A DNA stretch of 64,000 nt. It comes from Streptomyces tsukubensis (lineage in GTDB: Bacteria > Actinomycetota > Actinomycetes > Streptomycetales > Streptomycetaceae). A model generated the notes under the pieces. That model ran no database searches. It had not been told where the DNA came from and saw only the letters and a program-made list of their open reading frames with translations. Numbering within the stretch: the stretch's first letter is position 1; each line of letters starts with the position of its first letter. A program made the position numbers and the translations under genes. Location of the stretch: positions 5,354,501 to 5,418,500 of the forward strand of contig NZ_CP020700.1 in the NCBI RefSeq assembly GCF_003932715.1, given 5' to 3'. Shown piece after piece: positions 42,817-50,665 of the stretch.

Positions 42817-42822
42817 TAACAT
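42817..42822 (+). promoter_or_regulatory. -10 box giving a leaderless hydrolase mRNA
   Basis: TAACAT lies 6 nt before ATG 42829, with no Shine-Dalgarno sequence. Confidence 0.5.
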
Positions 42823-42828
42823 TGCCGC

Positions 42829-43794
42829 ATGTCTTCGACCGAGCTGCCCGGCGCCCGCGCACCCCTCGTGCCCGTGGTGCCCGACCTCGTCGCCGTGCGG
42901 ATCGCCGAAGGGGAGGAGCTGCGCACCGTCACGCTCCCCGGCCTCGGGCTCGCCGTCCGGGCCCGGCCGCCGGCCCGCACCGGGCTGCCCCCCGCCCTCT
43001 ATCTGCACGGACTGGGCGGCTCGTCCCAGAACTGGTCGGCCCTGATGCCGCTGCTGGCGGACGTCGTCGACGGCGAGGCCCTCGATCTGCCCGGCTTCGG
43101 CGCCTCACCGCCGCCCGACGACGGCAACTACTCGCTCACGGGCCATGCCCGGGCGGTGATCCGCTATCTCGACGCCGCCGAGCGCGGGCCGGTCCATCTG
43201 GTGGGGAACTCCCTCGGCGGTGCCGTGGCCACCCGGGTCGCCGCCGTCCGCCCCGATCTGGTGCGCACCCTCTCCCTGGTCTCCCCGGCCCTGCCCGAAC
43301 TGCGGGTGCAGCGCAGTGCCGTACCGGCCGGGCTGCTCGGCCTGCCCGGTGTCGCCCGGCTGTTCGGCCGGATCAGCCGTGACTGGCCGGCCGAGCGGCG
43401 CACGCGCGGTGTGATGGCGCTCTGCTACGGCGATCCCGGCCGGGTCTCCGATGAGGCCTTCGGTCATGCCGTGGCCGAGATGGACCGGCGGATGAAGCTG
43501 CCCTACTTCTGGGACGCGATGGCCCGCTCGGCGCGCGGTATCGTCGATGCGTACACACTGGGCGGCCAACACGGGCTGTGGCGTCAGGCGGAGCGGGTGC
43601 TCGCCCCGACGCTGCTGGTGTACGGCGGGCGGGACAAGCTGGTCTCGTACCGGATGGCCGACAGGGCGTCCGCCGCCTTCCGGGACTCACGGCTGGTGAC
43701 GCTCCCGGACGCCGGCCATGTGGCGATGATGGAGTACCCGGAGACGGTTGCGCAGGCGATCCGGGACATGATCGACGACTGCGGCAGGAGCTGA
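42829..43794 (+). CDS. Alpha/beta hydrolase
   Basis: A 321-residue alpha/beta hydrolase. The oxyanion segment is YLHGLGGSSQNW, the nucleophile elbow GNSLGG (Ser), Asp is in VYGGRDKL, and His in PDAGHVAMME. The long N-terminal ~40 residues precede the fold. Cytosolic, substrate unknown. ATG 42829 lacks a ribosome-binding site but has TAACAT 6 nt upstream. It lies 9 nt before the DUF3152 gene, so the two are in one operon. Confidence 0.88.
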   Translation: MSSTELPGARAPLVPVVPDLVAVRIAEGEELRTVTLPGLGLAVRARPPARTGLPPALYLHGLGGSSQNWSALMPLLADVVDGEALDLPGFGASPPPDDGNYSLTGHARAVIRYLDAAERGPVHLVGNSLGGAVATRVAAVRPDLVRTLSLVSPALPELRVQRSAVPAGLLGLPGVARLFGRISRDWPAERRTRGVMALCYGDPGRVSDEAFGHAVAEMDRRMKLPYFWDAMARSARGIVDAYTLGGQHGLWRQAERVLAPTLLVYGGRDKLVSYRMADRASAAFRDSRLVTLPDAGHVAMMEYPETVAQAIRDMIDDCGRS

Positions 43795-43803
43795 TCGGGG
43801 CCC

Positions 43804-45468
43804 GTGGGACGACACAGCCGTAAGGGCCCCGCGCCCAAGTCCTCACCTCGTGCGGATTCCTCTCCTTCTTCTCCTTCCGGTTCCGCTGCTTTTTCCGCTC
43901 CGGCGGATGCGGGGCGTGCCTCCGAGGCCGGTCCTGACGCGGCACACGGTACGGGTGGGCGCGGTGCGCAGCCCGGGACGGACGCCGCCGCCTACGGCAC
44001 GGGCAGTGGTCCCGCCGGTGCGTACGGCGCCGGGGGGCAGCCGGGGCAGCCCGATGGCGGGTACGGCCCCGGTGGCTACGGCACCGGCGGCGGTTACGGC
44101 GCGGGTCCGCAGCCCGGCGGCGGTTACGGTACGGGCGGGCAGCCCGCTCCCGGCTACCACCGGAGCGCCCACCAGCCCGGCGACTACGGCACCGGAGCAC
44201 ACCACTCCGCCCCCGCGGGCCCGGGCGGCTTCACCGCCCCGCAAGGACAGGCCGGACCTGCCGCACCCGTCGGCTACGGTGCCGAGCACACGGCCACCGG
44301 GTACGGCGTCCCGCAGGCCCGCGGCGGCCATCCCGAGCAGCACGAGCCCGGGGGCGGCTGGGGAGCCGGGCCCGGAACCGCCGTACCCCCGCACTCCGGG
44401 GCTCCCACCGGGCAGCTGCCGCGGCCGTCAGGTCCGCAGGCCCCGCCCGGAACCGCCGCGACCGGATCCCGGATACCGGGCCCGCGCCGGGAGTTCGTCG
44501 ACGCATTCGACCCGTCCGGAGCGCCCGCGGACGGCACCGGCACGCTTCATGGAACCGAGGCGCCCGACGGTCGGCCCCGGGGCCCCCAGGCCCCCCATGA
44601 CGGGACCGCCGCCCCCGCCGCCGTACCGGACCAGCGGACTCCGCTCGGCGGTACCAAGAGCCGTACCGTCACCGGTATCGCCGCCGCGGCCGTCACCACC
44701 GTGCTGGCGATCATCGTCGCCGGGCAGGTCGCCACCGAGAACGAGCGCCGCGAGGAGACCGGGACCACGGGCGACGAGCGCGCCGAAGACACCGGACCCG
44801 CCTCGCGCTCCGACAGCCGCGACACCCCGCCGCAGCCCGCCCTGCGCGATACCAAACCCCAGGCCCCCACGTACGAACAGCTGATGGCGACCCGCTTCCC
44901 CATCGACCGGGAGTTCACCGGCAGCGGCACCTTCCAGGCCGTCCCGGGCTTCGACAAGGCGCCCGGCAAGGGGAAAGTGTTCCGCTATCGGGTGGATGTC
45001 GAGAAGGGCCTGAAGATGGACGGCCTGCTCTTCGCCACCGCCGTCCAGCGGACCCTCAACGACCGGCGCAGCTGGGCCGGGAACGGCGAGAGGACCTTCG
45101 AGCGGATCTCGTCGGGCGAACCCGCTTTCGTGATCACCCTCGCCAGTCCGGGCACCACCGACGTGTGGTGCGCCAAATCCGGGCTCAACACCTCCATCGA
45201 CAAGGTGAGCTGCGACTCCGCCTCGACGAGCCGGGTCATGATCAACGCCTACCGCTGGGGGCTGGGCTCGGAGACCTACGGGCCGGGCGCGATGTTCGCG
45301 TACCGGCAGATGCTCATCAACCACGAGGTCGGCCACCGGCTCGGCCACGGCCATGTGAGCTGCCGGACCGAAGGCGCCCTGGCGCCCGTGATGCAGCAGC
45401 AGACCAAGTCCCTGAACATCAATGACATCCGCTGCAGGCCCAACCCCTGGGTTCACCCGAAGGGCTGA
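43804..45468 (+). CDS. DUF3152 membrane-anchored protein with zinc-protease-like motif
   Basis: A 554-residue protein. The first ~280 residues are Gly/Pro/Tyr-rich, with GYGTGG- and GGYGPGGYG-type repeats. One transmembrane helix follows (about 288-306), then an extracytoplasmic DUF3152 domain (about 360-550). In that domain NHEVGHRLGHGHVSC (His507, Glu508, His511, with His515/His517) has the HExxH-like pattern of metzincin-type metalloproteases. GTG 43804 begins the basic MGRHSRKG. M. tuberculosis Rv3207c is a member next to moeB1 (Rv3206c). Proteolytic activity is inferred from the motif only. Confidence 0.82.
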   Translation: MGRHSRKGPAPKSSPRADSSPSSPSGSAAFSAPADAGRASEAGPDAAHGTGGRGAQPGTDAAAYGTGSGPAGAYGAGGQPGQPDGGYGPGGYGTGGGYGAGPQPGGGYGTGGQPAPGYHRSAHQPGDYGTGAHHSAPAGPGGFTAPQGQAGPAAPVGYGAEHTATGYGVPQARGGHPEQHEPGGGWGAGPGTAVPPHSGAPTGQLPRPSGPQAPPGTAATGSRIPGPRREFVDAFDPSGAPADGTGTLHGTEAPDGRPRGPQAPHDGTAAPAAVPDQRTPLGGTKSRTVTGIAAAAVTTVLAIIVAGQVATENERREETGTTGDERAEDTGPASRSDSRDTPPQPALRDTKPQAPTYEQLMATRFPIDREFTGSGTFQAVPGFDKAPGKGKVFRYRVDVEKGLKMDGLLFATAVQRTLNDRRSWAGNGERTFERISSGEPAFVITLASPGTTDVWCAKSGLNTSIDKVSCDSASTSRVMINAYRWGLGSETYGPGAMFAYRQMLINHEVGHRLGHGHVSCRTEGALAPVMQQQTKSLNINDIRCRPNPWVHPKG

Positions 45469-45486
45469 ATCCGTCCGCAGTCCCTG

Positions 45487-45552
45487 GGTGAAGGTGTGGC
45501 CTGTGCTTCACCATTGGTGACAGAGAGCGTTCATAGCGCGACAGAACGCTAT
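45487..45552. promoter_or_regulatory. Overlapping dyads upstream of the exopolysaccharide-like cassette
   Basis: Three perfect dyads lie close together: GGTGAAG/CTTCACC (45487-45493 with 45506-45512), AGCGTTC/GAACGCT (45526-45532 with 45544-45550) and ATAGCG/CGCTAT (45533-45538 with 45547-45552). The first could terminate the DUF3152 gene; the other two, which overlap, look like operator sites before the glycosyltransferase gene at 45702. Confidence 0.4.
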
Positions 45553-45701
45553 CGCGCCAGGAAAGTTACGGGTTTTCACCCCTTCCGGTGGCGCGGCGGA
45601 CAACCGTCCGCCGTACCCCCGTCGCACCGGCTTACGGTCGTTCCGCCGCGTGCCGCCGAGTTCAACGGCGGTGGTCGACAAGGGAGATCGGGGGTGCGTT
45701 C

Positions 45702-47876
45702 ATGCGGATCGGACTGCTCACGGACGGTGGCTGTGAGGATGCGTCGGGTGGCTCGGCGGGCTGGTGCGACCGGCTCGTGCGCGGGCTCGCGCAGCACGAG
45801 TTCGATGTCTACGCGGGCCACGCCGTATGCGCCGGGGGAGCCTCCGGCGCGGATGGTGCGGGACGGTCCCCGGATCCCGGCGCCCGGTGCTCCCCTCTGC
45901 CCTGGTCCCCTTCGGGACTGCCGCCGCAGGTGCGGACGGTCCGGACCGCGCCCGCGGGGCCGGCGGCCCGCGACGGGGGTGCCGCGCTGGGCCGCCGGGG
46001 GCGCCGACGCTTCCTCGAACACTTCACGGACCTGGTGACGGCCGTCCGGGGTGCGGGTGCAGTGAACTCCGCGGCTGATCCGGCCGGTTCGGTCCGCCCC
46101 GCCGGTGCGGCGGGTGCGGCCCGGTTCGCCGAAGGGTTGTACGGGCTCGCGGCACTCGCCGCTGAACACGGCGGGCTCGCCGCCGCCCTGCGCTCCGAAC
46201 CCGCCGTCCGGACAGTGGAATCCGTCTGCCGCACCCCCGGCGCACAACGGAGCGTGCACACCGCCGCCGTCACCGACTACCTGGCCTTCGCCGGGGAGTT
46301 GGAGCGGGCGCTGCGCCCCCTGTCCTTCGACTGGTACGGCGACGACGCACTCGGCTCCGTCGACCTCTGCCATGCCGTCTCCGGCGGCACCACGGCGCTG
46401 CCCGGCCTGTTGGCCAAACGCTTCTTCGGGGTTCCCCTGCTGGTCACGGAGTACGGGGTCGATCTGCGCGCCCACTATCTCGCCGGACACTGCGGAGGGC
46501 AGGGCGCCTCCACGGCAGCCGACACCTGCGGTGGGCACGGCGCATCCGCCGGACCGCTCGCGCCGGGCGCATCCGTCCCGCCCGGGGCGTCCCTTCCCCG
46601 GCTGAGTGCGCCGGTCCGCGCCCTGCTCGCGGCCTTCCGGCGGGCGCTCGCCGCCGAGGTGTACTCCCAGGCGGCCCTGATCACCCCCGGCGACGCCCGG
46701 ATCCGCCGCTGGCAGCAGAAGTGCGGCGCCGATCCGGCGAAGCTGCGCACGGTCCACCCGGGGGTGGACGCCGAGCGGTACGCCGCCGTCGGCGAGGCCG
46801 CCGACCCGGGCGACCCGTACACCCTCGTCTGGGTGGGCCGGACCGGGCCCGGGAAGGATCTGGTGGGCCTGTTGCAGGCCTTCGCCGAGGTGCACCGGCG
46901 TGAACCGCGGGCCCGGCTGCGGCTGTTCGCCCGGCCCGCGGCGGGTGAGGAGGAGGCCTGCTACCTCGCCCACTGCCGGTCGCTCGCCGCCCATCTCTTC
47001 GCCGCCGGTGCCTCCGATGACCTCGACGTCCATCCCGCGGCCGCCGGTCCGGTCTCCTTCGAGCCGCTCGGATCCGACGGCGGCCGGACGACCGCCGAGG
47101 CCTGTGCGAGCGGTGCCGTCACGGTCTCCGCCAGCTCCGTCGAGGGCTTTCCGCACACCCTCGTCGAGGCGATGCTCTGCGGCCGGGCCACCGTGTCGAC
47201 GGACGCGGGCGCGGTAGTCGAGGTCATCGGGGGCACCGGGCTCGTCGTACCGCCGCGCAGTCCGCGGGCCCTGGCCGATGCCTGCCTCGCGCTCCTCGGG
47301 GACCCCGCGCGGGCCGCCCGGCTCGGCGCCGCCGCGCGCTCCCGCGCGCTCGAACTCTTCACCGCCGACCGGAACACGGCCGCCTTCCGTGCGCTGTACC
47401 TGGAGGTGATCTCGCGCTCGCCGGTCCATCGCGACGCGGTCGGCGCGTACGGCGAACCGCTGCCGTTCGCCCGCCCGGCGGAGGCTCTCGTTCCGGTGGG
47501 GTGGGGCAGCAGCGCGCCCCAGGCCGGCGGGGGCTTGCCGGCGGGCCCGTCGATGGCCGGGGCGGCCGGGGGGCGCCCGTGGGCCGGGACGGTGGTCGGC
47601 GCCGGTCCGCTTTCCGGGTCCGGGTCCGGGTTCGGGTTCGGGTTCGGGTCAGGGGCGGGGGCGGAGGGTTTCGAGGGCGCGCTGTCCGGTGCGGCGGTCG
47701 GCGGAGGTGTGTGGTCCACCAGCGCGCCGACGTGGAGTTCGGTGCCCGGCCCGGCGCCGGACAGGAGCGCGTGGCCGGGTCCGGCGGTGGGTGCGAGCGC
47801 GTGGCACGGACCGGCGCCGGACGGGAGCGCGTGGCACGGACCGCTGGGCGTCGTGGTGAAGGAGGCCCGCACATGA
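45702..47876 (+). CDS. PelF-like glycosyltransferase (DUF3492 + GT4)
   Basis: A 724-residue glycosyltransferase. The N-terminus (MRIGLLTDGGCEDASGGSAG, then WCDRLVRGL) is the DUF3492 start found in PelF, the Pel exopolysaccharide polymerase. The GT4 domain (about 340-570) has TLVWVGRTGPGKDL and the acidic pair motif SVEGFPHTLVEAM. The C-terminal ~140 residues are low-complexity (FGFGFGSG; repeated AWHGPAP). PelF uses UDP-activated N-acetylhexosamines, so a similar donor is plausible. ATG 45702 follows GGGAGATCGGGGG. Its stop overlaps the ATG of the next gene (ATGA). It starts the four-gene cassette that lies between the DUF3152 gene and moeZ. Confidence 0.85.
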   Translation: MRIGLLTDGGCEDASGGSAGWCDRLVRGLAQHEFDVYAGHAVCAGGASGADGAGRSPDPGARCSPLPWSPSGLPPQVRTVRTAPAGPAARDGGAALGRRGRRRFLEHFTDLVTAVRGAGAVNSAADPAGSVRPAGAAGAARFAEGLYGLAALAAEHGGLAAALRSEPAVRTVESVCRTPGAQRSVHTAAVTDYLAFAGELERALRPLSFDWYGDDALGSVDLCHAVSGGTTALPGLLAKRFFGVPLLVTEYGVDLRAHYLAGHCGGQGASTAADTCGGHGASAGPLAPGASVPPGASLPRLSAPVRALLAAFRRALAAEVYSQAALITPGDARIRRWQQKCGADPAKLRTVHPGVDAERYAAVGEAADPGDPYTLVWVGRTGPGKDLVGLLQAFAEVHRREPRARLRLFARPAAGEEEACYLAHCRSLAAHLFAAGASDDLDVHPAAAGPVSFEPLGSDGGRTTAEACASGAVTVSASSVEGFPHTLVEAMLCGRATVSTDAGAVVEVIGGTGLVVPPRSPRALADACLALLGDPARAARLGAAARSRALELFTADRNTAAFRALYLEVISRSPVHRDAVGAYGEPLPFARPAEALVPVGWGSSAPQAGGGLPAGPSMAGAAGGRPWAGTVVGAGPLSGSGSGFGFGFGSGAGAEGFEGALSGAAVGGGVWSTSAPTWSSVPGPAPDRSAWPGPAVGASAWHGPAPDGSAWHGPLGVVVKEART
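47617..47655. repeat. Hexanucleotide repeat in the glycosyltransferase tail
   Basis: About six imperfect GGGTCC/GGGTTC units in frame, coding for alternating Gly-Ser and Gly-Phe residues. Copy number may vary among strains by slippage without shifting the frame. Confidence 0.6.
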
Positions 47877-49195
47877 CCGCCCCCGGGACCGCGGGACGCG
47901 GCGGGACCCCGCAGACCGCCGGGAGCACCGGGCTCCGGGGAGCCTCCGGGCGCCCCGGCGAGGGAGGCCGTACCGCCGCCGTACCGCCGTCTTCCACCGG
48001 TCCCCGTTCCGCCGCGGACGCGCCGCGACCGCCGGTCAGCCACGGCGGCTGGGACGCCCGTTCCCACGCCCTGCTCGGCCCCCGCGGCGGATCCGGGCCC
48101 GCCCCCGCCGCCGTACCCGCATCGGGGAAGCCGACCGCGGCCGGGCCCCGCAGGTCCGCCGACCCCGTCAAGGCGCTGCTCCACCGCCACAAGGACCTGT
48201 GCGAACGGGCCGTCGACCCGCTGGAGATCGCCGCCGGGCTGGAAGCCCACGGCATCACCGACCGGATCGCCGCCCGCTTCCGGCACCGGGACGTCTTCTC
48301 CCTCGCCGAGGAGCTGTACGCCCGGGTCCCCGGGAACACCGCCGAACCCGCGCCCCGGCCCGGCCCGGAGAACCGTCCCGCCCGCGGCGCCGCCCTCGCA
48401 CTGCTGCCCGGTACGGCCGCCGCGCTCGCCGCCACCGGCTGGACCCTCCTCGAAGGCCCCGCCCGTACGGCGGCCGCCCTCCTCGGCACGGCCGCCGTCA
48501 CCACTGCCGTTCTGCTCTGTCTGCGGCAGGGCCCGCTGCGCGCCCGAGGGCGGCGGCCGGTCCGCGCCGTCCGCACCGGGGCCGTGCATACCGCGGTGCT
48601 CATCGCCTTCGCCGTCTGCGGTCCGGGGCTGACGGCCCGGCTCACCACGGGCGGCCCCGGGGACGCGGTGCTGTTCGCCCCCGGCCCGCCGGCCGCCCTG
48701 GCGGTCTCCGTCGCGCCCGCGGCCTGGTGCGCCGGACTGCTGGCAGCCGGGGCCCGGCGCACGCTGGGCGACAGCCGCAGACTCGACGACTTCGCCGCCG
48801 GAATGCGGCCGCTGCTGCTGGGCGTCGCCGGGCTCTACACCACGGCCCTGGCCGCGGTGGCCGTGGCGACCGGGCTGCTGCTGACCGACGGCAGTACCCC
48901 CACCACCGCCGTCACCCTGGGCCTGCTGCTCTTCACCGCCCGGCTGCTCGCCGTCCACGGCTTCCCGGAGGCCGCGGCCACCGGGCTCGGTGCGGCCTGT
49001 GCCGGGCAGGCACTCGCGATCCTCCTGCTGCTCGCCGGACGGCTTCCCGGACTCGGCCTCCTGGCCCGGCCGGTCGACGCGGTGACGGCGGCCTGGGGCC
49101 CGGGCGCGGTCTCCGCCCTGGCCTGCGGAGCGGCGGCGGGCGGACTGCTCGTCCACACCACCGCCGTACTGTCCCGGGCTTCGGCCCACACCTAG
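47873..49195 (+). CDS. Polytopic membrane protein of the exopolysaccharide-like cassette
   Basis: A 440-residue protein. The first ~95 residues are disordered. A soluble segment follows (LLHRHKDLCERAVDPLEIAAGLEAHGITDRIA, then FRHRDVFSLAEELYARVP), which I take to be a conserved N-terminal domain. Then there are eight or nine hydrophobic helices from about residue 165 to the end. I do not recognise a named family. Overlap with the glycosyltransferase stop (ATGA, with GGAGG upstream) means they are translated together, so it is likely the membrane partner or exporter for that enzyme's polymer, perhaps filling the role of PelG. That role is inference. Confidence 0.75.
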   Translation: MTAPGTAGRGGTPQTAGSTGLRGASGRPGEGGRTAAVPPSSTGPRSAADAPRPPVSHGGWDARSHALLGPRGGSGPAPAAVPASGKPTAAGPRRSADPVKALLHRHKDLCERAVDPLEIAAGLEAHGITDRIAARFRHRDVFSLAEELYARVPGNTAEPAPRPGPENRPARGAALALLPGTAAALAATGWTLLEGPARTAAALLGTAAVTTAVLLCLRQGPLRARGRRPVRAVRTGAVHTAVLIAFAVCGPGLTARLTTGGPGDAVLFAPGPPAALAVSVAPAAWCAGLLAAGARRTLGDSRRLDDFAAGMRPLLLGVAGLYTTALAAVAVATGLLLTDGSTPTTAVTLGLLLFTARLLAVHGFPEAAATGLGAACAGQALAILLLLAGRLPGLGLLARPVDAVTAAWGPGAVSALACGAAAGGLLVHTTAVLSRASAHT

Positions 49196-49499
49196 ACGCC
49201 GACGGTTCCGGCGGACGGACGAGAACCCCCGGCAGGGGATCCGGAGCCCCCGCCCTCACCACGAGGCCCGGCCCCTCCGTACCCCTGCACCTGCCGCCCG
49301 CTGTCCCCTCCGTCCCGACCGCCTGTCCACCCCGCCGTCCGCATCCCGGACCGGGGCCACCCGCACCGCCGGGGCACCGAACCGTGCCCCGCGCGGCAGC
49401 ACCCCGCACCACCCCGAACGACCGCTGTGTGCCGTACCACCGGCTCCGCCGGATCAGCCGTCGCCGCCACGGGCGCGACACCGAAGGAGAAACGCGAAC
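49196..49499. other. Intergenic region inside the cassette
   Basis: About 300 bp of Pro-rich-coding-like sequence without a supported gene. It separates the two halves of the cassette and may carry a second promoter; the only clear signals are the ribosome-binding site and short leader frame that start at 49483-49500. Confidence 0.45.
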
Positions 49500-49553
49500 A
49501 TGATCCGCCAATCCCCAGCCAGGACCCGTCGTCAGGAAGGGGGCGTGCGATGA
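49500..49553 (+). CDS. 17-residue leader peptide coupled to the epimerase gene
   Basis: ATG 49500 has a good ribosome-binding site (GAAGGAG, 49483-49489). The frame codes 17 residues (MIRQSPARTRRQEGGVR) and its TGA overlaps the epimerase ATG (ATGA, 49550-49553). The geometry is that of a translated leader or coupling peptide. It is rich in Arg (5 of 17). Conservation is unknown, so it may be chance. Confidence 0.4.
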   Translation: MIRQSPARTRRQEGGVR

Positions 49554-50665
49554 GGGTGCTGCTGCTCGGAGCCAACGGCTTCCTCGGCCGCTTCGTCGCC
49601 GACCGGCTGCTCGCCGATCCGGCCGTCCATCTGACCACCCTCGGCCGCGGCGACGACGCCGACGTGCGCTTCGACCTCGCGGGCGGCAGCCCCGGCGCCC
49701 TCACCCGCTTTCTGACCGCCGTCCACCCCGGCGTCGTCATCAACTGCGCCGGTGCCACCCGCGGCGGGGCCCGCGAACTCACCCGGCACAACACCGTCGC
49801 CGTCGCCACCGTCTGCGAGGCGCTGCGCCGCAGCGGCTGCGGGGCACGGCTGGTGCAGGTGGGCTGCTCGTCCGAGTACGGACCCTCGCAGCAGGGTTCG
49901 TCGACCGCCGAGGACGCGATCCCGCGGCCCGGCGGTCCGTACGGAGTCAGCAAACTGGCCGCGACGGAGCTGGTGCTCGGATCCGGTCTGGACGCGGTCG
50001 TCCTGCGAGTGTTCTCCCCGGTCGGGCCCGGTACCCCGGCCGGATCCCCGCTCGGGCGGCTCGCCGAGGCGATGCGGCGCGCGATGCAGTCCGGCGACGG
50101 CGAGCTGAAGCTCAGCGGGCTCGGGGTGCAGCGGGACTTCGTCGATGTCCGGGACGTGGCCCGGGCGGTCCACGCCGCCTCCCTCTCCGCCGCCCAGGGC
50201 GTGGTGAACATCGGCACCGGGCGGGCGGTACGGCTCCGGGACGCGGCGGCGGTCCTCGCCAGGGTCGCGGGGTACGCGGGTGCCCTCCATGAACTGGACA
50301 CCCCGCCCGGACGGCCCGGACCCGGCGCACTCGGCGGCCCCGGCCCGCTGGGCCACGGCGGCCACTCGGGCCCGGTGAGCCACAGCAGTCACAGCAGTCA
50401 TGGCGGTCATGGCGGTCATGGCGGGCCGGTGGGGCACCCCGGTCACGGAGGACACGGCCCCCTCGCCGGCCACGGCATCGGAGCGCCGCGCTCCGAATCC
50501 GTTCTCGAACAGCTCGCCGCCACCCCCGTCCCCTACCCGGACGGCTGCGGCAACTGGCAGCAGGCGGATATCCGCACCGCCCGCGATCGGCTCGGCTGGC
50601 GGCCCCGGATCAACCTGGAGGAGTCACTCGCCGATATCTGGATGGAGGCGGCATGCCGCATCTGA
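49550..50665 (+). CDS. NAD-dependent epimerase/dehydratase (extended SDR) with His-rich insertion
   Basis: A 371-residue extended SDR enzyme of the nucleotide-sugar epimerase/dehydratase group. The cofactor motif is GANGFLG (residues 8-14), the catalytic pair is Tyr-x3-Lys in YGVSK, and VGCSSEYG supplies the usual Ser/Thr. Near residues 265-310 there is an insertion of about 45 residues composed of Gly, His, Ser and Pro with 11 His (GHGGHGGPVGHPGHGGHG), absent from ordinary family members. ATG 49550 follows AGGAAGGGGG. Its stop overlaps the next gene by 13 nt. It probably makes or converts the sugar nucleotide used by the cassette. Confidence 0.83.
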   Translation: MRVLLLGANGFLGRFVADRLLADPAVHLTTLGRGDDADVRFDLAGGSPGALTRFLTAVHPGVVINCAGATRGGARELTRHNTVAVATVCEALRRSGCGARLVQVGCSSEYGPSQQGSSTAEDAIPRPGGPYGVSKLAATELVLGSGLDAVVLRVFSPVGPGTPAGSPLGRLAEAMRRAMQSGDGELKLSGLGVQRDFVDVRDVARAVHAASLSAAQGVVNIGTGRAVRLRDAAAVLARVAGYAGALHELDTPPGRPGPGALGGPGPLGHGGHSGPVSHSSHSSHGGHGGHGGPVGHPGHGGHGPLAGHGIGAPRSESVLEQLAATPVPYPDGCGNWQQADIRTARDRLGWRPRINLEESLADIWMEAACRI

